A DNA stretch of 64,000 bases from UBA5436 sp050951845 (GTDB lineage Bacteria > Bacillota > Clostridia > Saccharofermentanales > DTU023). The translations under genes and the position numbers were made by a program. The stretch is taken from contig JBMNJV010000006.1 of assembly GCA_050951845.1 (NCBI GenBank), positions 186,001 to 250,000 of the forward strand, given 5' to 3'. Positions 44,929-54,435 of this stretch are shown here, one piece after another. The notes under the pieces were generated by a model that was not told the origin of the DNA, searched no databases, and worked only from the letters and a program-made list of their open reading frames with translations. The first letter of the stretch is position 1. The number at the start of each line of letters is the position of its first letter.

Positions 44929-46269
44929 ATGTTTCTATTAAAAAATATTGATTATCTGGACCACAATTTCGTTCATCGGAAAAATGTTGATATTCTGATT
45001 GAGGACAATATTATTAAAAAAATCGAACCAAGTTCCGACAATATCTTTGATCATTTCTTTACTGAGCGTTATTCTGAACATCATCCGGAAATTATTGACG
45101 GGAAAAATAAAGTTGTCTTGCCCGGTTTCTATAATATGCACAGCCATGTACCGATGACTTTGTTACGCGGGTATGGCGAAGGCTTGAATTTACAGGACTG
45201 GCTTTTCACCAAGATTTTTCCTTTCGAAGATTTGTTAACTGCAGAAGATACCTATTGGGGAACTTTATTGGGCTTAAGTGAATTTTTAGCTTCCGGCATA
45301 ATTTCTTTTTCCGACATGTATATGCGGATGCCCGGTATTGTCAAAGCCATTGATGAAGTTGGGATCAAAGCTAATCTGTGTAATGCGATCACTGATTTCG
45401 GACCGGGAGTAAAATTTCCCGCTACTGAAGCGTATCGAGACGAAATGTTTTTGCTGGATTATATGAAAAATAATCCTGCAAAAAAAATCATTGCCGATGC
45501 CGGTATTCATGCTGAATATACTTCTTATCCGGAACAAGTTCTTCAATTATTGGAATTTGCTGTAGAAAATAATTTAATAATTCAATTACACTTGTCTGAA
45601 ACCGCATTCGAACACGAAGAGTGTAAGCAACGTCATCAAGGCAGAACTCCAACGGAGTATTTCTTTGATCTCGGTGTTTTTCAACAAAAATGTATTCTGG
45701 CACATGGCGTTTATGTTGAAGCAAAAGATTTAAGAATTATTCAACAAAATGATGCCGTACTAGTCCACAACCCTGCCAGCAATATGAAATTAGGCAGCGG
45801 TTTCGCTTCGGTCGGCAAATGGTTGGATTTCGGCGTCACTGCTTGTATCGGTACCGACGGTGCCGCAAGTAATAACGATCTGGATATTTTGCAGGAAACA
45901 CGTTTAGCGGCATTAATCCAAAAAGGCTTAAAAAAAGATCCTAAATTATTAAAACCTGAACAACTCTTGCAAATGATTACAGTCAACGGAGCAATTGCCC
46001 AAGGCAGAAATAATTGCGGTCAAATCAGGGAGGGCTATGCTGCTGATCTGGTAATTTTTGATCTGGATACACCAAATATGCAACCGATTTACAATTTAAC
46101 TACCAATATTATATATTCAGCAAATCAAAATAATGTTTATCTCACAATGGTTGACGGACAAATCCTATACCAAAACGGCGAATACAAAACCATCGATATT
46201 GAAAAAGTTAAGTTCGAAGTCAATCGCATCAAAGATGAGAAACTGGTGCAATTAGGTTATTTGCAGTAA
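44929..46269 (+). CDS. Amidohydrolase / deaminase of the TrzA-MtaD (ATZ/TRZ) family
   Basis: 446 residues from ATG 44929, with AAGAGG a few bases upstream; a TTG five codons earlier lacks an SD. Metal-dependent amidohydrolase: NMHSHVPMTLLRGYGE near 68 (first two His ligands), IQLHLSET near 220 (third His), LAHGVYVE near 260 (fourth His) and GTDGAASNNDLD near 305 (Asp). The layout fits S-adenosylhomocysteine/methylthioadenosine/guanine-type deaminases; the substrate cannot be fixed by eye. The gene follows the PBP gene by 101 bp, and convergent to the catabolic operon with a shared terminator. Confidence 0.88.
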   Translation: MFLLKNIDYLDHNFVHRKNVDILIEDNIIKKIEPSSDNIFDHFFTERYSEHHPEIIDGKNKVVLPGFYNMHSHVPMTLLRGYGEGLNLQDWLFTKIFPFEDLLTAEDTYWGTLLGLSEFLASGIISFSDMYMRMPGIVKAIDEVGIKANLCNAITDFGPGVKFPATEAYRDEMFLLDYMKNNPAKKIIADAGIHAEYTSYPEQVLQLLEFAVENNLIIQLHLSETAFEHEECKQRHQGRTPTEYFFDLGVFQQKCILAHGVYVEAKDLRIIQQNDAVLVHNPASNMKLGSGFASVGKWLDFGVTACIGTDGAASNNDLDILQETRLAALIQKGLKKDPKLLKPEQLLQMITVNGAIAQGRNNCGQIREGYAADLVIFDLDTPNMQPIYNLTTNIIYSANQNNVYLTMVDGQILYQNGEYKTIDIEKVKFEVNRIKDEKLVQLGYLQ

Positions 46270-46371
46270 TTGGATTGCACATTTTTAAGGTTATAAAAGA
46301 TTTTTTCGAGATAACATAAGTCTTCAGAATCTGTTTTTTTGATTTGCTATTAATAGAGATTAATTCCAAAT

Positions 46372-46411
46372 AAATTATCCATGACATAACTATGTACATC
46401 ATGGATAATTT
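46372..46411. terminator. Bidirectional terminator between the amidohydrolase gene and the catabolic operon
   Basis: Perfect 13-bp stem AAATTATCCATGA / TCATGGATAATTT with a 14-nt loop. T-rich on both sides (plus: TTTTAGATGTTTTTT; minus: TTTATTTGG), between two convergent stops. Confidence 0.85.
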
Positions 46412-46449
46412 TAGATGTTTTTTAATGATTCATATGATCGAAATTAAGA

Positions 46450-47970
46450 TTAAATTCTTTCAACCGTTCCTTCCCAAGTGTCAACGGCTTTTTTAGCTTT
46501 ACCGTGTTCGTCATACCAATGTTTGGTAACTGTCTTAGCTCTCGTAAAGAAACGTACTCCATCCAATCCTAGAACATGTTGATCACCGAAGAAAGAGTCT
46601 TTATTTCCGGAGAACGGATAATATGCTGTCGGTACAGGGATACCTACATTAACTCCAACCATTCCGCCGTCTGTCATAAGTTCAAATTGACGAGCATAAT
46701 AACCATTCTGTGTAAAGATTGAAGAACCGTTTGCAAACGGGCTACTATTCATTAATGCAAGACCTTCATCAAAATCTTTTACTCGTTTAATACAGACCAC
46801 AGGACCGAAGATTTCTTTATTACCTACGCTCATTTCCGGTTTGACATGATCAAAAATTGTCGGACCGACGAAGAAACCATTTTCAAAACCCGGCACTACA
46901 TAATTGCGGCCATCCAGAACTAATTTCGCTCCTTCATCTACACCTTTTTGAATCCAGGCCTCAACCGATTTCTTATGTTCCGCTGTTACCAAGGCTCCCA
47001 TTTGTGTTTCAGGATCGTAAGCACAACCGACTTTTAAGTTTTCTGCTCTTGCTTTTAATTTTGCTACAAATTCATCTGCTATACTTTCTTGGACAACGAT
47101 TACCGGCAATGCCATACAACGCATTCCTGCACAACCGAAAGATGAGTTTACTACTGCCGAAACCGTATTCTCTAAATCACAATCTTCCAGGACTAATGCA
47201 TGATTTTTTGCTTCAGTTTGAGCTTGTACACGTTTGCCATGTGAGGCTGCAACTGAATAGATATGTTTGCCTACACCGGTTGTTCCAACAAAACTAACTG
47301 CCTTTATTCTCGGATCGGTTAAAAATATTTCTGATTCCTTGCGAGAGCAAGTGACTAAATTTACTACCCCTTTCGGGAAACCGGCTTCTTCATAAAACAA
47401 TTCTAAAATCCTCATTGAGGTTAACGGAGTGAAAGAAGCTGCTTTCAGAACTACCGTATTACCTGTAGCAATTGCTAAAGGTACCATCCAGCCCCATGGA
47501 ATCATTGCGGGGAAATTGAATGGAACTATGCCGGCTACTACACCCAACGGTTGTCTGTATGTTGTACAATCAAAACCGGATGTGACTTGCAGTGCTCCTG
47601 AGCCTTGGATGACATAAGGTAATGAACAAGCAAATTCTGTCGGTTCAATAGCTTTTAATACATCGCCTTTGGCTTCCGACCAAGATTTACCTAACTCTTG
47701 TGCACATAAATGAGTTAATTCATCTAAATGATCTAACAATACATTACGCCATCTAAACATCATTTGGGTTCTGCGGCTAAGTGATAATTGAGACCAACCA
47801 GGAAATGCTGCTGCTGCGGAAGCTATGGCTGCTTCTACTTCTTCTTGAGTACAGCATGGAACTTCTGCGATAACTTCTCCGGTACTGGAATCGGTTACTT
47901 CCATATATTTATCAGTTTTTGATTCCAACCATTCACCATTAATACAATATTTTTTTCTCTCTATTGACAT
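46450..47970 (-). CDS. CoA-acylating aldehyde dehydrogenase, methylmalonate-semialdehyde dehydrogenase family
   Basis: 506 residues from ATG 47970 (MSIERKKYCINGEW), with AGAGGAAAG upstream; an in-frame ATG twelve codons earlier lies in a purine run with no distinct SD. Motifs: TYRQPLGVVAGIVPFNFPAMIP near 135, NTVVLKAASFTPL near 170, SFVGTTGVGKHIY near 235 and the catalytic cysteine in GCAGMRCMALPV near 285. The family (MmsA/IolA) oxidises short semialdehydes with NAD and CoA to acyl-CoA, with or without decarboxylation. Here it is the last gene of the transketolase operon, so it probably oxidises an aldehyde that the pathway releases. True substrate unknown. Confidence 0.9.
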   Translation of the reverse strand: MSIERKKYCINGEWLESKTDKYMEVTDSSTGEVIAEVPCCTQEEVEAAIASAAAAFPGWSQLSLSRRTQMMFRWRNVLLDHLDELTHLCAQELGKSWSEAKGDVLKAIEPTEFACSLPYVIQGSGALQVTSGFDCTTYRQPLGVVAGIVPFNFPAMIPWGWMVPLAIATGNTVVLKAASFTPLTSMRILELFYEEAGFPKGVVNLVTCSRKESEIFLTDPRIKAVSFVGTTGVGKHIYSVAASHGKRVQAQTEAKNHALVLEDCDLENTVSAVVNSSFGCAGMRCMALPVIVVQESIADEFVAKLKARAENLKVGCAYDPETQMGALVTAEHKKSVEAWIQKGVDEGAKLVLDGRNYVVPGFENGFFVGPTIFDHVKPEMSVGNKEIFGPVVCIKRVKDFDEGLALMNSSPFANGSSIFTQNGYYARQFELMTDGGMVGVNVGIPVPTAYYPFSGNKDSFFGDQHVLGLDGVRFFTRAKTVTKHWYDEHGKAKKAVDTWEGTVERI

Positions 47971-48027
47971 TTCTTTCCTCTTTCCTCTTTCTTGTTTCTT
48001 TTGCACTTATATTATTACTGCGTATTT

Positions 48028-48996
48028 CTACGCATTTTTTCTTGCTATAACCTTTTTTGCCTTTTTAACAATATCTTCAGCTGTTAATTCAAAACGCTCT
48101 TCAAGATATTCTTGGGGACCTACTTCTCCAAATAAATCTTTTACACCTATTCTTTCAATTGGTGTCGGTAAATGTTCGCCTAATACTTCTGATACTGCGC
48201 CACCAAGACCGCCGATTATGTTGGAATTCTCACAAGTTACAATTGCTCCGGTTTCCTTCGCACATTTTACTATATTCTCAACATCTATCGGTTTAATCGT
48301 AAACATATCCACTACTCTTGCAGAGATACCGATTTCTGCTAATTGGTCCGCTGCTTTCAGTGCATTAACCACTATTAGGCCGCTTGCTATCAAGGTCACA
48401 TCTGTTCCCTCTCTGATCGTTACTGATTTGCCAATTTCAAAAGTTGAATCCGGTTCATAAAGATCATATACCGTTTTTCTTGGCATTCTTAAATAAAAAA
48501 CTCCATCGGTATTTGCTATTTGAGGTACTAATGCTCTCATCATTGTCGGATCTGACGGTTCCACTATTGTTGCTTCAGGCATGGCCCTTACCAGTGCTAT
48601 ATCTTCAAAAGCCATATGGGTTCCACCGTTTGCAGCAGCACTTACTCCCGCATCACTTCCGACAATTTTGACATTTTGCTTGGCATATGCACAGCTTAAA
48701 AAGAATTGATCATACACTCTTCTTGTTGAAAACACAGCAAAAGAATGGAAGAAAGGAATTAAGCCTGTTGCCGATAAACCGCCGGCCATAGCACAAGCGT
48801 TCTGTTCTTGTATACCTACATTAAATCCTCTATCCGGATAGGTTGCTTTAAATTTCTTTGTTCCGCATGAATTGCTCAAATCGCAATCAATGGTCACGAT
48901 CTTTTCGTTTTCTTTTGCTGCTTCTATTAGAGCATCACAATATACATAACGCATTTCTTCCGGGGATATTTTGATTTCTTTTCTTAATTTTACCAT
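48028..48996 (-). CDS. Transketolase, C-terminal subunit (split transketolase)
   Basis: 322 residues, the pyrimidine-binding and C-terminal halves of transketolase: FNVGIQEQNACAMAGGLSATG holds the catalytic E, then FFHSFAVFSTRR, the GSDAGVSAAANGGTHMAFED loop, and the C-terminal regulatory-like domain (about 190-322). Works with the N-terminal subunit encoded just upstream; the starts and stops overlap by 7 bp (ATGGTAA), with AGGAG 7 bases before ATG 48996. It transfers a two-carbon ketol unit between sugars. As part of this operon it is probably a dedicated pathway enzyme rather than the housekeeping pentose-phosphate enzyme. Confidence 0.93.
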   Translation of the reverse strand: MVKLRKEIKISPEEMRYVYCDALIEAAKENEKIVTIDCDLSNSCGTKKFKATYPDRGFNVGIQEQNACAMAGGLSATGLIPFFHSFAVFSTRRVYDQFFLSCAYAKQNVKIVGSDAGVSAAANGGTHMAFEDIALVRAMPEATIVEPSDPTMMRALVPQIANTDGVFYLRMPRKTVYDLYEPDSTFEIGKSVTIREGTDVTLIASGLIVVNALKAADQLAEIGISARVVDMFTIKPIDVENIVKCAKETGAIVTCENSNIIGGLGGAVSEVLGEHLPTPIERIGVKDLFGEVGPQEYLEERFELTAEDIVKKAKKVIARKNA

Positions 48997-49856
48997 TTAA
49001 AATCTCCTACAGGATAAGTTCCTTCATCTAATCTTTTCTCTATCTCTGCTATAGATTCTTCTGCTGCCTCTTTGGAAATGGGTAAATGATGATTGAACTC
49101 TTGTTCTTCAGCCAATTTTATCCCCAAGCCTTTAATTGTATCGAGAATGATAACATGAGGTTTTCCAGAAACTTTTTTTGCATCTTCAATTGCTTGCCAA
49201 ATTGCTTCATAATCGTAGCCGACTACTGTTTGCACATCAAAACCGAAAGCTTCAAATTTCTTCGCGATATCTCCCGGCTTATTAATCTCTTCTAACCTTC
49301 CGTCCAACTGCTTTTTATTCCAGTCTACGAAAACAACAAGATGATCTAATTTAAGATCGCTGGCAGTTGAACTGGCTTCCCACACCTCTCCTTCATTCAA
49401 TTCACCGTCACCTACAATGCAATAGGTGTAGCTGTCATATCCCTGCTGCTTATTACCAAGGGCAATTCCCACTGCTGTTGATATTCCCTGACCTAAAGAC
49501 CCTGTTGACATGTCTACTCCGGGAGTTTTATTAGCATCTGCATGACTCGGTAAATTGGTACCGGGTTTATTCAAGGTCTCCAGCCAATCTAACGGAAAGT
49601 AGCCCTTTAAAGCTAAAGTTGCATAAAGAGCGGGTCCACAATGTCCTTTTGACAAAACAAACCAATCTCTCTCTCTCCATTTCGGTTCTTCCGGCTTGAT
49701 ATTCATCACTTCACCGTAAAGGACTGCCAATACGTCAGCAATAGAGGCTGAGCCTCCGATATGACCAGAGCCTGTTGAAGCTATGGACCTTATCGTCTGA
49801 ATTCGAATATCAGCACTAAAGCGTTTAATTCTTTCAAAATCTGGTTTTTTACTCAT
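48990..49856 (-). CDS. Transketolase, N-terminal subunit (split transketolase)
   Basis: 288 residues from ATG 49856 (MSKKPDFERI), set by AGGAG 5 bases upstream; a longer frame beginning ten codons earlier has no SD. TPP-pyrophosphate domain: SGHIGGSASIADVLAVLY near 40, SKGHCGPALYATL near 75, SLGQGISTAVGIALG near 130, and the Mg/TPP motif GDGELNEGEVWEAS near 155 with N in DWNKKQLDG. Split transketolases of this kind are common in Bacillota and archaea, often in sugar-specific operons. No kinase, epimerase or transaldolase lies next to it. A 181-bp gap separates it from the dehydrogenase gene upstream. Confidence 0.93.
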   Translation of the reverse strand: MSKKPDFERIKRFSADIRIQTIRSIASTGSGHIGGSASIADVLAVLYGEVMNIKPEEPKWRERDWFVLSKGHCGPALYATLALKGYFPLDWLETLNKPGTNLPSHADANKTPGVDMSTGSLGQGISTAVGIALGNKQQGYDSYTYCIVGDGELNEGEVWEASSTASDLKLDHLVVFVDWNKKQLDGRLEEINKPGDIAKKFEAFGFDVQTVVGYDYEAIWQAIEDAKKVSGKPHVIILDTIKGLGIKLAEEQEFNHHLPISKEAAEESIAEIEKRLDEGTYPVGDFKW

Positions 49857-49892
49857 GGGTTCTCCTATCCTATATATTTTTAACAATTTTTA

Positions 49893-49920
49893 AATATAAT
49901 TAAATAACCCTATTTAACAA
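49893..49920 (-). promoter_or_regulatory. Possible internal promoter for the transketolase-dehydrogenase genes
   Basis: TTGTTA (49920-49915), 16 bp, TATATT (49898-49893) on the minus strand in the 181-bp gap before the transketolase genes. AT-rich surroundings make chance matches likely. Confidence 0.3.
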
Positions 49921-50037
49921 TATATTTCTTGAGAAAATTCTTTCGGAACATTCTGTTACAAACAAAAACAATTGATATAGTAAATAAGGTTATCATATAA
50001 ACTTCTAAATTTGCGTTAGTTAATAGATTAAGGACTC

Positions 50038-51108
50038 TTATTTCTCAAATCCATTAGGCTTAATGACTACTTTGAGTGAGTCTTCTAGCCGTCCATTAAA
50101 AATTCTGAATGCTTTTTCATATTCTTCTATTGAAAAGACATGAGTAATCATCGAGTTAAGTGCTTCAATATTTTGGTCAGCTACCAAAATTGCTCTTGAC
50201 AAAGTATTAGGATTTGCTCTACTTCCATGTAAATCAATTTCATCCAAAACTATCTGGCGAATCGGAATTTTTACATCATCTTTCGGTAAGCTTATAGTAG
50301 AAATGCAACCGCCTCTCGACACTACATGACATGCTTGATTGATTCCAAGTTCAGTTCCTGTACATTCGAAAACACGCATTACACCTAAGCCTCCCGTTGC
50401 TTCCATAACAAAGTCAACTACGTTCTCTTTTTTGTAATCAATTGGAATTGCTCCCAGCTCCGCACCTTTCATTAAGCGCCTTCCACTACCCGATATAAAA
50501 ATTTGATTTGCCCCCATGGCTTTTGCTAAAATCACACTATATAAGCCTTGAGCACCAGAGCCATTTATCAGTACATCTTCTCCAATTTTCAAACCACTAC
50601 GTTCAATCATGTGTAGGGCAATACTTATCGGATCCATGCATGCTGCTAAGTTATGTGACATATCATCGGGAACTTTCGCAATACTTTTAATTGAAACAGA
50701 AATGTATTCAGCATAAGCCCCATTCGTAATATGTCCATACATTTGATGTATATCTTTTTTTCCGTAGTTTAAACATATCGTCCAACGGCCTTCCAGACAA
50801 TTTTTGCAATGACCGCAACCAACATTCGCAATACCTGCTACTCTATCTCCTACATTCCAACCAAATTTATCAGAATTTTTTCCTAATTCGACAATTTCAC
50901 CTGACCATTCATGTCCTAAAGTAATAGGAAAGGACTTTGGCCAATAGCCGGGATAATAATTATCAATAATATGTTGGTCTGTACCACATATTGAAGTTGA
51001 CCAAACTTTGCATAACACTTCATTTTCACCAACCATTGGCATTTCTACTTCTTCGAGTCGTAAATCATTTGCTGCTACTAATTGTAGTGCTTTCATAGTT
51101 TTTGTCAT
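50038..51108 (-). CDS. Zinc-dependent medium-chain alcohol/polyol dehydrogenase
   Basis: 356 residues. Catalytic zinc ligands C in SICGTDQH near 42 and H-E in GHEW near 67; the structural zinc site is four cysteines in CGHCKNCLEGRWTIC near 98-112. The Rossmann fold (VLINGSGAQGLYSVILAKAMGANQ) is near 185; the second position is S, not the usual G. Similar to sorbitol/threonine/L-iditol-type dehydrogenases, so it probably oxidises a sugar, polyol or sugar acid to a keto compound. SD AAAGAGG precedes ATG 51108. Third gene from the operon's 3' end, between the regulator and the transketolase. Confidence 0.9.
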   Translation of the reverse strand: MTKTMKALQLVAANDLRLEEVEMPMVGENEVLCKVWSTSICGTDQHIIDNYYPGYWPKSFPITLGHEWSGEIVELGKNSDKFGWNVGDRVAGIANVGCGHCKNCLEGRWTICLNYGKKDIHQMYGHITNGAYAEYISVSIKSIAKVPDDMSHNLAACMDPISIALHMIERSGLKIGEDVLINGSGAQGLYSVILAKAMGANQIFISGSGRRLMKGAELGAIPIDYKKENVVDFVMEATGGLGVMRVFECTGTELGINQACHVVSRGGCISTISLPKDDVKIPIRQIVLDEIDLHGSRANPNTLSRAILVADQNIEALNSMITHVFSIEEYEKAFRIFNGRLEDSLKVVIKPNGFEK

Positions 51109-51144
51109 ATATACCTCTTTATAGAATAATCAATTAATACATTT

Positions 51145-51804
51145 TTATTTGTCATTAGTCTTCTCGTGTTTTATCCAATTTTTAACCGCTATCGTTTTAG
51201 CATTGTCAAAATGTTTTTCCAGTTCAGAAATTAAGTTATGTGTATCTCGCTGCACTATATATCTCAGAATACCATCATGAGATTTCGGAAAATAATGTAC
51301 GTCATCATGTTTCATTATTGTGTATCCGGTCCATTGTGGTACACAAGCTATATCCCACATTTTTTCTAATATGGAATTATCTGCAGCTAGAATAATTTCT
51401 CTATGAAATTCAACATCACATTTAATCAAACTTCTTTTATCATTTCCAGCTGCATAAATATCCATTTCAGAACGCAATTGTTTCATTCTTTCAATTGTCT
51501 GATCTGAAATTTTTTCACATGCATATGATGCGGCGAATCCTTCAAGAAGATTCCTCAATTCATAGGCATCTTTTAATCTTTTTTCATCAAAAGGACGAAC
51601 AAAGGTACCTGAATAAGGCTTAACTTTAACCAATCCCATAGCGTCAAGTTTCTGAATAGCTTCTCTTACAGAACCTTGTGAAACACCAAGTTCCTTTGCT
51701 ACACGAGTCTCAATAATTCTCTCGTTCGGTCGCAATTCATGGTTCATTATTTTATCTCTAAAATATTCTAACACTTGATTGCTTATCGTTGATTTATTTA
51801 TCAT
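51145..51804 (-). CDS. GntR-family transcriptional regulator, FadR/FCD subfamily
   Basis: 219 residues from ATG 51804 (MINKSTISNQ), with AGGTGG 8-9 bases upstream; other in-frame ATGs earlier fall too close to that SD. The N-terminal winged helix-turn-helix (about 5-75) includes RIIETRVAKELGVSQGSVREAIQKLDAMGLV, interrupted only here by family-typical residues. The C-terminal FCD domain (about 80-215) has metal or ligand histidines (DVEFHREIILAAD, DDVHYFPKSHDGIL). Such regulators usually repress their own sugar-acid operon until a substrate-derived ligand binds. The palindrome at 56905-56923 is the likely operator. Confidence 0.92.
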   Translation of the reverse strand: MINKSTISNQVLEYFRDKIMNHELRPNERIIETRVAKELGVSQGSVREAIQKLDAMGLVKVKPYSGTFVRPFDEKRLKDAYELRNLLEGFAASYACEKISDQTIERMKQLRSEMDIYAAGNDKRSLIKCDVEFHREIILAADNSILEKMWDIACVPQWTGYTIMKHDDVHYFPKSHDGILRYIVQRDTHNLISELEKHFDNAKTIAVKNWIKHEKTNDK

Positions 51805-51849
51805 TTCCATAACCACCTTATCTCGGCACCTCACTATTTTCTTTAATAT

Positions 51850-52875
51850 TTACCAGTGTACCATAGGTAATCCTGCAACCGGTGAACGAAAATATGGTAT
51901 TCTTGTTCCTCTCAATGAACCTACATATACATTTTTAAGATCTTTTCCCCCAAAGGTTACACTAGCCATCCAAGGAGCAGGGCCTCTTCCGGTTGCAAAC
52001 AAAGTGTCATAATCAACTTCACTTTTATAAAAAGCATCATCCAGAGCTTTTACTTTTTCTTTGTCGCCACCATCAAATATAATTTTTCCTTCTCCTTCCG
52101 GAGTAATGATGAAAATCTTATCTGAATAAACCATCGTACCCCAAAGATTCCCGTAAGAGTCAAAAGCTATTCCATCCGGATATGCACCTGCTCCCCATTT
52201 TTCAGGACCAAAGATTTCTTTGTTTTTTAATACTCCATTTTCGCAACGAAATCTTACTATTCTTCCTCCGTTGACACCAACTGTTTCAACACAATACAAA
52301 TATTGTTCGTCTTTATCAAAACGTACTTCATTAGTAAAATGTAATCCATCGGCGACTATTCTTGCTGCTTTTCCTTCCTCATAAAGAATAATGTATCCAT
52401 CATCTAAATCCGGAACAAGAGCATCTATCCAGTTCTTTTTTCTGGTAGTAACGGTTATCCAAATTCGATTTTGTGAATCTCTTAAAACAAAATTTACTTT
52501 ACCTATTGGCAAACCATCAATAGAATCTAGAAGAATCCTTGTCTCTCCCGTTCTTTTCATTATTTCTAAACAATCTGTACCAAAGTTGGATATTAAGATA
52601 TCACCATCTTCTGTGAAGGCAAGACCATTTGGTAAAGTTCCGGAAAAAAACCGATCTCTATCACCTTCTTTAAGAGAAGATGCATCATGTTTTTGTGTAA
52701 TGACAATTTGTGTTCCATCAGGTTTTATATGTACTACCCCACCACGTGCATCCGCAACCCAGAGACTACCATTTTTTTCAGCTAAAATGCACTCCGGTCT
52801 TTGCAAATCATACCCAACATATTGCAGATCACTTTCATCTATAGAAAAATTGTATAAAGGATTATTTCTATTCAT
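51850..52875 (-). CDS. SMP-30/gluconolactonase-family protein (probable sugar lactonase)
   Basis: 341 residues from ATG 52875 (MNRNNPLYNF), which overlaps the cupin stop by 8 bp (ATGAATAG) with AAAGGA 8 bases upstream. A six-bladed beta-propeller of the SGL family: RPECILAEKNGSLWVADARGG near 30 (metal E), LPNGLAFTEDGDILISNFG near 95, HFTNEVRFDKDEQYLYCVE near 185 (metal N) and YPDGIAFDSYGNLWGTMV near 235 (metal D). Enzymes of the family open sugar lactones with a divalent metal. With the dehydrogenase in the same operon this suggests oxidation of a sugar to a lactone and hydrolysis to the acid. Confidence 0.87.
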   Translation of the reverse strand: MNRNNPLYNFSIDESDLQYVGYDLQRPECILAEKNGSLWVADARGGVVHIKPDGTQIVITQKHDASSLKEGDRDRFFSGTLPNGLAFTEDGDILISNFGTDCLEIMKRTGETRILLDSIDGLPIGKVNFVLRDSQNRIWITVTTRKKNWIDALVPDLDDGYIILYEEGKAARIVADGLHFTNEVRFDKDEQYLYCVETVGVNGGRIVRFRCENGVLKNKEIFGPEKWGAGAYPDGIAFDSYGNLWGTMVYSDKIFIITPEGEGKIIFDGGDKEKVKALDDAFYKSEVDYDTLFATGRGPAPWMASVTFGGKDLKNVYVGSLRGTRIPYFRSPVAGLPMVHW

Positions 52876-53275
52876 TAACAAATTCCTTTCCTGAATCAAA
52901 ATCAATTTCTGTAAAAAATGTGTATGTGTCCAAATCTGTATAGGGTGCAAAGAAACAAGCTACTTTAAGTACCTCTTTACCTGTATTTCTAACCATATGA
53001 ATCTTACCTACTTCAAACAGAACAATGTCTCCGCTTTTGAAAGGATAAATTACTCCGTCTATGTAGACTTTTCCTTCACCTTTTATAATGTAAAGTACTT
53101 CTTCAGAATCTTCATGGCAATGAGCAGGTTGTACTGTTTCACCAGGCTCTACATGCATGATACACATGGTACAATGATTTGCATTCAATCCATCTTCTTT
53201 GTGAACTGCCCATCTTAATGTTCTCCCCGGAACATTCTTTTTTTTAACAGCATTTTCATTAATAATTGGGTACAT
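52868..53275 (-). CDS. Small cupin-domain protein
   Basis: 135 residues from ATG 53275 (MYPIINENAVK), set by AAAGGA about 10 bases upstream; a possible ATG twelve codons earlier lacks an SD. A single cupin barrel with a complete metal site: H, H and E in PAHCHEDSEEVLYIIKGEG (about residues 65-80) and H in VGKIHMVRN near 108. Could be a sugar isomerase/epimerase, a lyase or a ligand-binding accessory protein; the family is too diverse to choose. It is coupled to the lactonase gene, so a linked step is likely. Confidence 0.82.
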   Translation of the reverse strand: MYPIINENAVKKKNVPGRTLRWAVHKEDGLNANHCTMCIMHVEPGETVQPAHCHEDSEEVLYIIKGEGKVYIDGVIYPFKSGDIVLFEVGKIHMVRNTGKEVLKVACFFAPYTDLDTYTFFTEIDFDSGKEFVNE

Positions 53276-53344
53276 ATTTCTTATTTCCTTTATATAAACA
53301 TATTTATTCAATAAAATTCATAATACATAATAATCTATAAATTA

Positions 53345-54391
53345 TTAATATGCTTGATATTCAAATTCTTCCGCATTTTCTTTTGTTACAATATCTAACG
53401 GGTGTAGTATCCTTTTTTCTACTTCTTTACCGTCTAAGTGATCTACCAATGCTTGAATGGCATCTAAAACCATTTGAGGTGGTGTAGTAATGTCTGCATG
53501 TTGTTCGCCTGAGATTAATCTTTCCCATCCATCTCTTTGTAAATTTGCACCGCCTATGACCATTTCACCTGATCTGCCTGCAGCATCAATTGCCTGAATC
53601 GCTCCACCGGCCATTTCATCATTTGCACACCATACACCATCTATCTCAGGATTTGCTCGTAAAATTGGCTCCATGACTTCCATCGCTATTGTTCGATTCC
53701 AATTTCCGGCTTGTTCTGCAACAATTTCAATGTCAGGATATTCTTCTAATACTCCTTTGAATCCTTCTGATCTGTCAATTGCGGTAGAATGACCCGGAGT
53801 ACCTGTTAAATAAACTACTTTGCCCTTACCGTCAATAGCATCTACGAGCCACTCACCTGCTAAACGGCCTATCTCTACATCATTAACTCCACAGAAAGCT
53901 AAATATTTATCAGATACGGATGGCATATCTCTTAAAACGACAACTATTGGAATTCCAGCATCATAAGCTGCTTCAACACCCGGAGCCACAGCTTGTCCAT
54001 CGACTGCCATTACTACAATACCATCAACTCCCATATTAATTAGAGCATTAATATCATCAATCTGCTTAGAAGCATCTTTTTCTGCATCAGTTACAGTATA
54101 TTTGAATCCTCTTGCTTCGCATTCTTCTTCAAACAATTGTGCTGTTCCTGCTGCTAAGTTCATAGTGTATTCGCAAAGACTATACCCGAGATAATACTCT
54201 TTATCGTCTTCCTCTTTTGCAGCTTCTGTTTTTTCTTCTTTTACTGCTTCTTTTTTTTCTTCCTCTTTTGCAGCTTCTGTTTTCTCTTCTTTTACTGCTT
54301 CTGTTTTTTCTTCCTCTTTTTTGTCACTACATCCTGCAACAAGACCTATTGCTAAACATAAGACCAACAAAACGCTAATAATTTTTTTCAT
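53345..54391 (-). CDS. Sugar ABC transporter substrate-binding lipoprotein (ribose/galactose type)
   Basis: 348 residues. Lipoprotein signal with lipobox LVAGC (C21), then about 45 residues of K/E repeats (TEAVKEEKTEAAKEEE), coded by repeated DNA, acting as a charged tether. The mature part is a Peripla_BP_4 fold (about 68-348): YYLGYSLCEYTMN, DINALINMGVDGIVVMAVD, GVNDVEIGRLAGEWLVD and GVWCANDEMAGGAIQAI. Delivers sugar to the permease next to it. Ligand-contact residues cannot be assigned by eye, so the sugar is unknown. Confidence 0.92.
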   Translation of the reverse strand: MKKIISVLLVLCLAIGLVAGCSDKKEEEKTEAVKEEKTEAAKEEEKKEAVKEEKTEAAKEEDDKEYYLGYSLCEYTMNLAAGTAQLFEEECEARGFKYTVTDAEKDASKQIDDINALINMGVDGIVVMAVDGQAVAPGVEAAYDAGIPIVVVLRDMPSVSDKYLAFCGVNDVEIGRLAGEWLVDAIDGKGKVVYLTGTPGHSTAIDRSEGFKGVLEEYPDIEIVAEQAGNWNRTIAMEVMEPILRANPEIDGVWCANDEMAGGAIQAIDAAGRSGEMVIGGANLQRDGWERLISGEQHADITTPPQMVLDAIQALVDHLDGKEVEKRILHPLDIVTKENAEEFEYQAY

Positions 54392-54435
54392 TTTCTTAAT
54401 ACCTCCCTATATTTGTGTGTTTATTTTTTATTTTA